Shown: piece by piece, positions 35,076 through 45,159 of the stretch
How positions within the stretch are numbered: the stretch's first letter is position 1
How the letters are laid out: the number at the start of each line of letters is the position of its first letter
Assembly: GCA_963930645.1 (NCBI GenBank)
Contig: OZ005657.1
Location: 52,788,653 to 52,852,652, forward strand
Direction: 5' to 3'
Length of the DNA stretch: 64,000 nucleotides
Origin: Salticus scenicus
Taxonomy: Eukaryota; Arthropoda; Arachnida; Araneae; Salticidae
Made by a program: the position numbers and the translations under genes
The notes under the pieces: model-generated
The model's database searches: none
Told to the model about the DNA's origin: nothing
Seen by the model: only the letters and a program-made list of their open reading frames with translations

Positions 35076-35346
35076 CAAGGTGATTGGAAAAATAGAGATT
35101 TTTATTTATTTATTTATTTGACTTCAGATGGATATCTGCTAGTTCAGCATTCGTGAAGTGCTGTATGCTGTATGAATTCACAGCGGGGAATGACAACTTC
35201 CCGCATCATCGGCTTGTTTCGATTGCCTTACACAGCGCCTTCTACCACCTTCAGGCAGCGTTTTCGGACACACATTGTACTGTGAATCCTTTTATGTTCG
35301 TCTATAATCCTTTCAAGTTTTGGCCAGTCATTTTCCGATCACCCTG
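35076..35346 (-). mobile_element. Mariner-like MITE carrying a transposase start, 271 bp
   Basis: Right end (minus) CAGGGTGATCGGAAAATGAC, left CAAGGTGATTGGAAAAATAG; TA follows the right end (35347-35348). Richer in G+C inside. It keeps the beginning of a DUF4817-type frame on the minus strand. The 69-codon plus-strand frame at 35153-35362 is an overlap artefact. Confidence 0.65.
35110..35187 (-). pseudogene. DUF4817-type transposase N-terminal fragment
   Basis: On the minus strand the frame reads PAVNSYSIQHFTNAELADIH and then LKSNK before a stop. FTNAELADIH (35157-35128) is the signature opening of DUF4817 proteins, the DNA-binding N-terminal part of a mariner-like transposase group that is abundant in arthropods. 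The sequence then breaks into a TTTA-repeat tail and the terminal repeat, so all the rest of the transposase is deleted. Read with the C-terminal relic at 5936-6040, it suggests this transposon group was once active in the genome. Recognition rests on one short motif. Confidence 0.5.
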
Positions 35347-35349
35347 TAT

Positions 35350-37130
35350 ACCACTGTTATAATCATTCATTTCAATCATTGTTGGATATAGGTATCCTCC
35401 AGATTTTTAAATTGTTGTCTATTAAGAGTTTTATCATTTAACTAAATACAGCCACGTTTTTTATTTCTACCATCCGCCTTACTCTAGGTCGTCTTCTGTG
35501 ACGTTTGATATATCAAAACTATCAAAGTAATTGGGTTTTAGTCCAATTATTATTTTGCCGTCATGTGATATATCCCGTCCCCTTCTCATTTTTAGCAGTT
35601 TAACTCATTCACTAATGTGAAAAATCGTCTAGTTTCTGACCCAAAGTTATCCCTTTTCTATATTTTCTTTTTCATGCGTGACATATATCTTTTCCTATTT
35701 CATTGTTTTCTTTATTATCTTTGCAATATCCTTTTGCGAAAATTTGTATTTCCCTAATAATACGTTAACCAATGTTTTTCAGGGCATTTGTAATAGATAA
35801 TAGCACTTGTTTTTCAGAAAAACTTTGTTTCTCTCAAAAGCATCTCAACCATCTCTTCATCTTCTTCTTATATATATAAATATGTCTAATTATTATTCCT
35901 GATACATATTTTAATCTTGTTTCTTATCTAAGATATCTTGTTTCTTATCTATCTATACATACCGCTTGTTTTCGCATCGGAGTCGAATCCTCGCCATCGC
36001 GCATGCATCAAGTTTTCTGTGATTTTATCAAAATAAGGGTGAGAAGAGAGAATGGATCTTTATGCCTTACCAGCTGCATTTATTTTCCGCACCAGCGTAA
36101 CCTTAGCAATCACCCCTTTTCGGAGTAGAATTACCCCTGTTTACTACTCGAATCTGTAAACGAAGAGTAACTCTGAACTTGTCAGTTTCAGTGCTTTGAA
36201 GGAGATTTTCTATTTTGGTGCAAATGAATTACATATCACATTGGTCTAAATTTATTTTTTACTCGACTTTAATGTTAGATTTTCCGATTTCTTATAACAT
36301 CGCTTCTAATTCTTCAGAACAGTTGCTAAAAATTATAATGTTGTCACTTGTCGCTAAACCAATGATGATTAAATGTCTTCCATTTATTTCTTTTCAAATA
36401 AAATTTTCAAAAAATATTTTATAACGCTGTATTATAAAATTTAAGTGGTATAGTGTCTCTTTGTCTAATTTTTTTTCCACGTTTGGTGTTTGCTTTACCC
36501 TTTTTTAAACAAATGATTAATTTTGCTTGTTTCATAACAATAAATCTTCATAATACTACTTATATTGGTTTTATCTACTGATCTACATTGTTGTCCTCCA
36601 AAGATGTTGATTTGTTATGGATTCGCAGACAGCAAAAAATTTTGGGGCAATCAATAAAAACAAGGCAGAGGATGAGAAGTACATATATAAATAACTATAT
36701 ATATTGTCTCATTTTGTCACAGTTATTGATGCATGACCACAATCGGGAGTTGATATATTTTATTTTCGGAATTTTTTATCGTCTCATTTTTGATAAAAAC
36801 AGGAAACATACGACTACGTTGTTCCATTAAATGACTCTCTCTCAAAAATTTTAGAATTTTTCTTACACGATGATTTATTTAATTATAAGATGTTATTTTA
36901 ATAATAGTAGGATTCCGATCCCGTTGTTTACAGAATTCGTTATAACAAGTTTATATGCAGGTTAAAACACTTCATTTTTTGAAAAAGTTAAACTTTTAAT
37001 TTTAAATGTCCTAGAATATCCTATATTAAGAATTCGATTTTTCACTTGAACTTGATTAATTAATAAATTTCAAGTTCAAAACTGAATAATTTTATTAAGA
37101 GAGAAAAATGTTCTGATATTTCAAAAAGTA
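35350..37130. other. AT-rich DNA, no gene seen
   Basis: Frames at 36215-36424 and 36588-36830 show no recognisable domain. A slightly G+C-richer piece at 35950-36180 was scanned without result. Confidence 0.45.
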
Positions 37131-37133
37131 CAC

Positions 37134-37718
37134 TACGCTAAAAAAAAAAAAAAAAAAAAAAAAAATGAGCCCTGATACCATTCCTACTGATTCTTATGTA
37201 AAATGACCTCCTGAATCCGAATATGATCCCCCATTTTGCCCCATCACCCACTGTTTTCTCTGGACGTCACCTCCTCCCCCAATTTTTATCACTCTTCGGT
37301 AATTTTATGGCCATGAATTTGATTTGGAGAATGGAAAATAATTATTTTAATGCTATAAAAAAGATATATAATGTATAATAAGTGACAATAATAATTAATT
37401 AATTAAATATAATAAATTTAACTTATAATTTCAGTGGCAAATTCCCCTAAATCTTCCCTTTGCTGCAAATGTTCATGTTATAGAATTTTCACCTCTTTAG
37501 GCTCTCAGAAGATATCTAACAGTTAAAATATTTCTTTTCTCCACTATAAATCAAATTTATAGCCATAAAATTACCGAAAAGTGGTAAAAATAGGGGGCGC
37601 CCCCAAAAAACGGTGGGTGATAGGGCAAAATGGCCGTCATATTCGGATTTATGGTGTCATTTTAATTAAGAATTTGCAAAAATAGTGTTGGGGATCATTT
37701 TTTTCTTACTGTTTTGAG
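37134..37718. mobile_element. Long-TIR MITE, about 585 bp
   Basis: Left arm (about 37160-37350) and right arm (about 37505-37690) share AATCCGAATATGA, CATTTTGCCC, ATCACCCAC, CGGTAATTTTATGGC and AAATTTGATTT in inverted order. Both arms begin next to A-rich runs. End points approximate. Confidence 0.7.
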
Positions 37719-37719
37719 A

Positions 37720-38096
37720 AATAGTACAAAATACATCGAGGTACATTGTTTGAAAAAAAAAAAAAGAATCTTGAAGTTCTACTATTTTTTAATAGGAAAT
37801 ACTCCTTTTTCTGTTTTAAAAGTCAAAACCCGTTAATTTAATGTATGCAAAGTTTTCAACGGGACTTTCCTTTTCAATTTACGGTAATTCTTTTTTAACG
37901 AAAGAATCGCAGTAATTCTAAGAATTTCTCAGCATTTTCGCTGCCGAAAATTCTCGTAATTTGAAAGGAATTGTTTTTACATTTCTAAAGCTAAAAGATA
38001 AGTTTAGGAACAAGAGAAAAATAAATTTAAAAAGTTACACGAAAAAAAAGAAGAAGAAATAGACAAAAAAAAAAAAAGGTTAGTATCTATTATATC

Positions 38097-38128
<32 letters not shown>

Positions 38129-39160
38129 GAATAATTTATTACCATTGTAACACTCAGGAGACAAAAGATAGATGAAGATACCAACATAAAATTAAATTTC
38201 AATTGAGATTTATTTCGAATAAAAATTGTCACGGAAATAATTTAATTTGAGTACCAATGATTAGTAAAAACATGTTAAAGTACTTACGCCGAAGAGAAAT
38301 GACACTAACATAACACATAAGCCTAACGATGAGATAATTTGCAAAAACTATTAATTAATTGTAACAGTCAACATCTTAGAGGAAAGAGAAGGGATAAAAT
38401 TACCAAAGAGTTCCGTTAAAAGGGGAAAAAAAAATAATTTACATGGTAAAAAGAAAAAGAAATCAATAAAAAGAATAAAATAAAATAGTGTCAAACAATT
38501 TTATTTGATTTATTTGGATATATGTTTTCAACATTTTGAATAATTTTAGCTACTTCATAATATACAAAATAAAATTTTCATGACGCTATATTATTATGCC
38601 TGGTCCTTACATTACAACTGCGTATCATCGTAACATTGTAATTTGCCATTCAAATGCTAGAATTTGCTATATTTTGAAATAGAAGCCATAAAATAATTGT
38701 TTTAGCAAAGTGAGCTTGGGAGCTATTTAATTGACACAGTAACCGACACAGTATCTTGTCTTTTTTAACTGATAGTGGAAATTTATAAGGTTTTAAAAGA
38801 GATAAAAAAAGACAGATTTTGCTGATAAAGAAAGCTTATCAGAATGTAAGCAACAATCGAGCACCTTAAAAATGTGCCGGTTTATTAATACATGTAGAAG
38901 GTATTATTAACTAGTCTTTAAACCTGCTTGGATAAAGGAAATAATTTTTTTAAAGCACTATTTTCCTATGATAAATAGGAAAATAGTGCTACCTAGAAAA
39001 AAAAAATAGAAAAAATCTAGCATGCACAAAAGTTTATCTATATCATGTCATATAATAGAGTAACTTAATGTTTAACATGCACAAAAATTAATCAACATAG
39101 CTTCTCACCGTAAAGGTTTTACCTATGCAGTTTGATGAAATTTTAACTACAGACTCTATC
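37720..39160. other. AT-rich DNA with TA microsatellite; no gene seen
   Basis: TA repeats at 38092-38124; purine-rich stretch at 38040-38080. Nothing coding supported. Confidence 0.5.
38954..38990. repeat. Perfect 16-bp hairpin
   Basis: AGCACTATTTTCCTAT, loop GATAA, then its exact reverse complement. Flanked by T-rich and A-rich runs, which would extend the stem weakly. Confidence 0.85.
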
Positions 39161-39165
39161 ATAGG

Positions 39166-39670
39166 GTCACCTGTTGGTCGGTATGCACCCTATTTGAGTC
39201 AGCATAAATTTTCATAATAACCATCTCAAACATGAAATGTGGCGCATTTATTTATCATAATAGTTAAGATATAGCCAACAGGTAAACTATAAAAACTGCA
39301 GCACAGCAATATCATCTGTCAGTAAACGTGCACCTAAATTAAATCAGCATAATACTTCATGATGGCAATCTTCCAAATGTTTGGTGCTTTTATACGCTAT
39401 AGAAGATGGGATATAGCCTTACAGTAAAGGAGAAAAATTTCACCATAGCAGCGTCACCTGTCGGCTGATATGCACCTAAACTGAAACAGAGTTTATTATA
39501 ATTTCCCACTCACATATTAAGAATTGTGCATTTATGCATTGTAGAAACTGAGATACAGTTTTCTAATAAATAAGGAAAATTACAGCATGGCAGAGGCACT
39601 TTTGGTGAAATATTTGCTAAAACCTAACCAGCACCAATTTGAGGCAAGGTCGAAGCAGCTATAAAGTTTT
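39166..39670 (+). repeat. Diverged tandem array, period about 143 bp
   Basis: Units start near 39166, 39312, 39453 and 39594. Shared landmarks: TCACCTGTYGG, TATGCACCTAAA, CAGCATAA, GTGCATTTATGC, GATATAG and the GGAAAAATTTCACCATAGCAGC join. Spacing 141-146 bp. The last unit is partial and runs into R3. Not coding. Confidence 0.65.
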
Positions 39671-39699
39671 ATGAAATTTCTTCAATTGATTCGTGAGAC

Positions 39700-39875
39700 G
39701 CAGAATTTAGGTGACACACAGACACACAGACACGCTGACACTGTTTTTTTTTTTTTTTTTTTTAAATGGACAAATCGTGTCCACGAAATCTCAAAACATG
39801 CAAATTTATCTAACGGACGTCGAAAATTTTCGCGAATCCAATATTTACTTTTTATGTATATAGATAAAAGTAATA
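39700..39875 (+). repeat. R3 repeat, copy 1
   Basis: A GACACACAGACACACAGAC stretch, a T run, CTCAAAACATGCAAATTTAT, then ATTTACTTTTTATGTATATA. The same order is seen at 44985-45157. The 78-codon frame at 39671-39907 lies across it and is rejected. Confidence 0.55.
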
Positions 39876-40031
39876 AGGAAATAATAGAATATAAACATGC
39901 AAATTAAACATGCAAATTAAATATAAAATGCAAATAACACAAATATAACATGCAAATTAAACATGCAAATTAAATATAAAATTCAAATAACACAAATATA
40001 ACATGCAAATTAAATTTTTTAAACATGCAAA
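39798..40031 (+). promoter_or_regulatory. Cluster of eight ATGCAAAT octamers
   Basis: Exact ATGCAAAT at 39798, 39897, 39910, 39928, 39950, 39963, 40003 and 40024. Most sit in a 53-bp tandem unit repeated about 2.6 times (39895-40031). ATGCAAAT is the classical POU/Oct binding octamer. With no neighbouring gene, a regulatory role is only a possibility; a simple tandem repeat explains the copies equally well. Confidence 0.4.
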
Positions 40032-40039
40032 TTATTTTA

Positions 40040-40169
40040 TTTATTTATTTATTTGTGTGTGTATGTGATAATAAGTCCTCCTGGCCCTACTTAATTATAT
40101 TTAAAACATTTTTATTTGTTTGCTTTGTTTACTTAATAAAACTTATAGCCACTTGTATATAACTAACTA

Positions 40170-40202
<33 letters not shown>

Positions 40203-41225
40203 TGTTCAAAACATTTTATTAAAATCCTTTCGTGAATAAGCATATTTTGAGAATTTCTTCGATTGGTTTATAATTCTTAGAACCAATTTAGAAAGCTTAT
40301 CGCTATAATTCTTAAAATTAAAACCAAAGACAACATGTTGATTTTAACATTATATTTTATTCAAAACTAACTGAAATAAGAAATTATTAAAAAATAATCA
40401 AATGAATTTGGATTTACATTTTATACAATATTGAACAATTTTATTTCTTGAACAGGATTAAAATGTTTAATATATGTGTGGATATTTTAAACCAAATTGA
40501 AATAAAATAACATTAAACAAACCTGATATGATTTAGTTACAAAAAAATGTTTGATAACAAAAATGAAAAAAAAAAAAACGAAAAGGAAAAGAAACATACA
40601 CAATATAAGTTATAAAGCAAGGAATGTTCTTATGATTAATATTTAGTTATATTTTTGTTTTAATTTTGCTATTATTGCTTTTTCTAATCGGAATTTACAA
40701 ACCTATTCTCTTTTCTTAAGAATGTAAGAAGTTACCTAGAAAAGATAGTATTTTAGGTAGTTTTTATGTAATCAATTTCATGGAAATCATGAAACACTTA
40801 AAGCGAACAACATTATTAATTAGATTAATTAGGCTAGCTTTCACTATCTCTTCTTCTTCTTCTTCATTTTTATGAAACTTACTTTACTACATTAATAACA
40901 AATTAATGATTTTTTAATTTTTTAACTTTATTATCTACTATCAGGTTTAGCAAGTTTTGTCCTTTTCGCTGGTTACTATATTTAAATGAATAATAATAAT
41001 AATAATAATAATAAATAGCTTATTTATTTATTTAATTTTAAAACTTAATAAATAAAAACTTTATAGAAAAGAACATTTAAATAAATATATTTCTTTTGGT
41101 GACTATTTTCAGAAAACCAAAACCATGGACAAATTCAGTGATATATATAGTGGCTAATGAAATGTAAATGACATTCAATTTTTTGAATTTTATTATGTTG
41201 ATTAGAAACACGGTTAGTTAAAAAT
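40040..41225. other. AT-rich DNA, no gene seen
   Basis: A run at 40180-40201 and AAT repeats at 40989-41014; nothing else supported. Confidence 0.5.
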
Positions 41226-41231
41226 AAAGTA

Positions 41232-41787
41232 CACTTAAAAATTTTCGGTCAAACTTGAACCGTTATATGGAATAAAGTTATAAGCAATGCTATAATATGT
41301 TTCAACCTCATTTTTAAGTTTTCTACATCTTGCGACTGAATTTAAGTTGCACCAAGACTTGGAGCTACCATACATCCACTCACAAAGGAAGTAAGAATCA
41401 GTAAAATTCCTATTGAAACCAAACCAATCTTAAATTAAAAAGCTGGCTCGGAAACATAGGGTAAAGTGCAAATTTTGCGCAACAACTCACCCATGGACCA
41501 AGATAAAATCTTAGAAAATTTAGCCCCTTTTATCAAAACCAACGAAACAGAATCAAGGGCAAGAGAGCGTGGCACAGTGTCAGTGTGTTTTATTTGAGAC
41601 AAAAAGGTATTCAGTTCGATCCCCGTCTCGGTCGAATTTTGAATTTATTTTATTTATTTAAAACATAATACCAATATTTGTTTCAACATAAAATGACCAC
41701 ATCATGATAAAAGGTTAAACCATCGGGTAGTTGCAGCTACTTAGTACCAAGTTTTGGTTCAAACTAACAACCAATTTTTAACAGTGT
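41232..41787. mobile_element. CACTGTTAAAAA-type MITE, 556 bp
   Basis: Left CACTTAAAAATTTTCGGTC then AAACTTGAACC; right (minus) CACTGTTAAAAATTGGTTGT then GTTTGAACC. TA at 41230-41231 and 41788-41789. Inner inverted blocks around ACTTGGAGCTACC and GTAGCTGCAAC. Carries a tRNA-like insert. Confidence 0.7.
41569..41640 (+). repeat. tRNA-like SINE head inside MITE
   Basis: GTGGCACAGTGTCAG resembles box A, and GTTCGATCCCC is a good box B about 40 bp downstream. A TTTTATTTATTT tail follows. Stems do not fold into a clean tRNA. Confidence 0.35.
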
Positions 41788-42058
41788 AAATATGAATTCA
41801 CATTAGTTTTCAGACGATAAAATCAGGGGAAAAACATATTAGACTGTTTGATTACTCGAAATTAATAATTAAATAAATAAATGAAAATAAAATATATTTA
41901 AAATGGGAAATGTGTAATTTTTTTCATTACCACTCGCAAGTATATTTAATAATTTTAAAACTATTATGACGTCAGTTTTGTCAGAAAAATTTGAAGATAC
42001 ATGTTTAATTTTTCAATTTTCTATTCGTGTATAAATAAATGTTTCTTTTTATGTAAAA

Positions 42059-42061
42059 AAA

Positions 42062-42095
<34 letters not shown>

Positions 42096-42118
42096 AATAA
42101 AATAAATAAATAAATAAA
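42059..42118. repeat. AAAT microsatellite
   Basis: Tandem AAAT units with AAT interruptions. The 74-codon Tyr/Phe-rich frame on the minus strand is produced by it. Confidence 0.9.
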
Positions 42119-42529
42119 TGAAAAGTTGCAAACATTTTATTTTTATTGGAATCAGCTTGAAATTGTAACCCAAAGAAAAATATCGGGAAATTTTTCAGAA
42201 AATCCCATAAAACATAATATATATATATATTTTTAAATATAGCAGGAATATCGAAAATGAAAGACATGTTCAAAAACTAAAAACTGTATATATATATATA
42301 TATATATAATAAAGATGATCTATTAAGCATAGTAGAAGCCAAGCAACAGATAGAAGATCACTGAAACACCAATGACCAATAAGATAAAAAAAAAAATAAA
42401 TAAATAAAAAATAAAAACCATCAGTGGATGAAATACACTAATGTAAAGAAACCAGATCTATTAATTAGCAGCCTGCAAAACAAACGAATCAATAAAGTAA
42501 AACAACAAATCTTAACTTAAAACCATAAA

Positions 42530-42660
42530 CTTATCAAAATTAATGAAAAAAACAACCTAAGAAACACAAGATAGGAAGAAGGAGGCAGGCGGCAAGACTT
42601 GTGACTTGCCTGTGGGGTTACACTAGTTTTATGCCGGCAACACTCCCCCAGCCTGCCACA
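42530..42660 (-). mobile_element. Possible Copia-type 3' LTR start with polypurine tract
   Basis: On the minus strand GGCTGGGGGAG (42653-42643) is followed by TGTTGCCGGC. The arrangement AGGGGGAG then TGTTG is familiar at the 3' end of Copia-type elements. Coding sequence upstream and the LTR end were not recognised, so this may be a fragment or a coincidence. The 76-codon frame (42517-42747, minus) crosses the site. Confidence 0.25.
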
Positions 42661-42904
42661 ACCAGAACAGGAACCATATGGATATAAAAATGCAAATTTC
42701 AAAGCAGATGAACAACAATGAAACCACGAAGCCACAATGAAATTCACCGATTGATCACATTGTGTTTAACAGTATAATTAGAACATTAAATATAGTTGAC
42801 AACTCAAAAAGGAAAAAACTGAAATCTTAATGGAAAATGAAAGTTTGCATAGTAATACAAAGCAAATGCAACAAGCCTTCTACTTTTTTTTTTTTTTTTT
42901 TTTT

Positions 42905-43005
42905 TTAATTTTAATTTCACATACCCACCCAACCATCCAGCCTTACAACACCACCCCACCTCCGTAATCAAACATCTGCCCACCCAACCGCCACCTTTTT
43001 TATTG
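42905..43005 (-). other. C-rich patch, G-quadruplex potential on minus strand
   Basis: The minus strand has GGTGGCGGTTGGGTGGG, GGAGGTGGGGTGG and GGATGGTTGGGTGGG within 100 bp. Each has four or more short G runs with short loops. Strongly strand-biased and unlike its AT-rich surroundings. Confidence 0.6.
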
Positions 43006-43049
43006 TCTTTTATTATTTTATAATTTTTCAGAACTGTATGTACCATAGT

Positions 43050-44980
43050 TTTTTTCTATGCGTTGCGAACATACAAACAAATTCCTTCTTTTATTAGTAC
43101 AGATATGTTACATAAGATATTTAGTTACCCAAATAGACTTAGTTTCTAGTATCCTATGTGGTTTTAATGAAAGAGTTAACAATTTATTAATTTCTCTTTG
43201 TTTAGATTTTCTTATGTATGCTTCTTCTTACGTGCTCATTCGCAATCATATGTCTACATTATAAGCATTCACGAACAAAAGAAGGTTTTTATGTAACAGT
43301 TGAGAATGTGGATTATATTCGTGCTAGAGAAACATCCCAAAGGTAAGAAATATTTTCTGTTTTTGTACAGATTTTTCCGAAAGAAAACACACAAAACACA
43401 TACGAAAATATGTTCATATAAAGATTAAATATTTTTCCATCTATGTACAAGAGTACGGTTTTGTTAAAAGTAAACCGTTATCGCATGCATGTAAAATCTC
43501 AAAAGAGCAAATGTTCTTTATTCTTTACTAATTTTATTAACAGATATTACAAAAGTGCTTACTTTTTGATTGGAAATATTACCTATATAATACGTACAAA
43601 TGAAACACGCTAGTTAAGGAACAATTTTTATAAGAAGATAACATACTATATGAGAATAAAATTCCTTTATGAACCTAAATATACAAGCACTTATAAAAAT
43701 AATAATGTCTATTTCTTTCATACAATTTTTAAAGTAAAACATCATATTTGTTAATGGTTAAAACCAATTTGTATGTTGCTGCTTTTATACAATACTCATG
43801 CCTATTTTGTTTCACGTGATGAAGTATCGTGCTTAATTTGTTTGATCGAAAAACAACCATTTAATTTTGCGTTTTTCCCAAATGTAAATCCACCTGCCAC
43901 AAACACAATTGTAAAAGCTAAAACAATATTTGCTGTTAAAAAATAATCTGATGTGTCACACACACGACTTTCTCTTACCCTGCATTTCAGCAGTATAAAC
44001 ATAGATTGCATACGTCTCGAGATCAATAAAGTAAGATGATAAAGTTCAATGTACATTAAAAATAATCTAAAATTGGTTTAGGAATAGTTTTATTTGACAT
44101 ATAATTGTATGTGAGGGGGCTACCGCTCCCCTCAACCCCCTGTTCAGCAATAGTGCCTACAATTATTTAAAATAAATAAATAAATAAACAAGGCTATTAT
44201 TAATTTGACTACAAAGTTACCAACCTTGATCAAATTTTTAAGTGGCAACCTAATACGAACTTCAAAATATCAAGTTCGAATTTCTTGCAGTTATTTGTTT
44301 TTAAGTGATGATAATAAATGTACATACAGATTAACCGCTAAAAATTGGACTTTCGTAATTAGGTCATATCAAAACGTGATATTATATCAAAAAAAAAAAA
44401 AAAAAAAAAGTTAAAAATTGAACTTCAAAAAATACTTTCTTTACAGTATGGGTATGAAAAATTAATTTTTCTACCTGAGCAGTGTTCGTCGACTTATTAA
44501 AATGCAGCAAAGCACTACCGTTAATTACATTCGATAGAAAAGAATGTTTAGCGCAGTTTTGGGTAGCCCTGTATATTGTCTATAAACAATATGCTCTATA
44601 AACAATATTGTATATTTAAATTTAGTCTTACTTGAAAAACGTCTAACACAAAAGGTATTACAATTCCAGCAATTTTCAAGTATAGCCCCAGTATATCCAA
44701 ATATTTTGGGTTGCTGAACTAATGCTGAATTTCCACACCACAATCTACACAAAACTTTTATGCATATAAAAAAAAAAAATTTTGTTCGTTCCTTTTATTT
44801 CAAGTCAGCCTATAGATGTTATACTGTACTTATCCGAAATTTCCTCATCGACATGATGTATTTGAATTCTTTTGGATTTTCCTGTACAGGAACCATTTGC
44901 TTGACCTCACCGAAAAGTTTAATGTAGCGTGTTTATATGATATACATTTAGAATACCGAGTTTGGACTTTCTACTACTAT
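43050..44980. other. AT-rich DNA, no gene seen
   Basis: Frames at 43058, 43802, 44205 and 44525 show no recognisable domain. A small G/C-rich hairpin near 44114-44146. Confidence 0.45.
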
Positions 44981-44984
44981 TTTT

Positions 44985-45157
44985 TCTTGAGATATGCTTA
45001 TAACAGTAGGACACACACAGATAGACACACAGACCAGCCGCTAAAAACATGATTTTCTGATTCAGAGGACCTCAAAACATGTAAATATAACAAAAACTCA
45101 ATTTCGGAAATCTGATTCAAAATACTTTCTCTACCATATATATGGGTAAGAGAAAGT
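44985..45157 (+). repeat. R3 repeat, copy 2
   Basis: GACACACACAGATAGACACA, then CCTCAAAACATGTAAATATA, then the hairpin TACTTTCTCTACC (45124-45136) with GGTAAGAGAAAGTA. Same order as copy 1, where the hairpin is decayed. The hairpin end TACTTTCTCTAC is familiar to me from dispersed arthropod repeats. Confidence 0.6.
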
Positions 45158-45159
45158 AA

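Noticed and set aside
38954..38990. Candidate microRNA precursor
   Set aside because: The stem is perfect but only 16 bp and the loop 5 bases, too short for a precursor.
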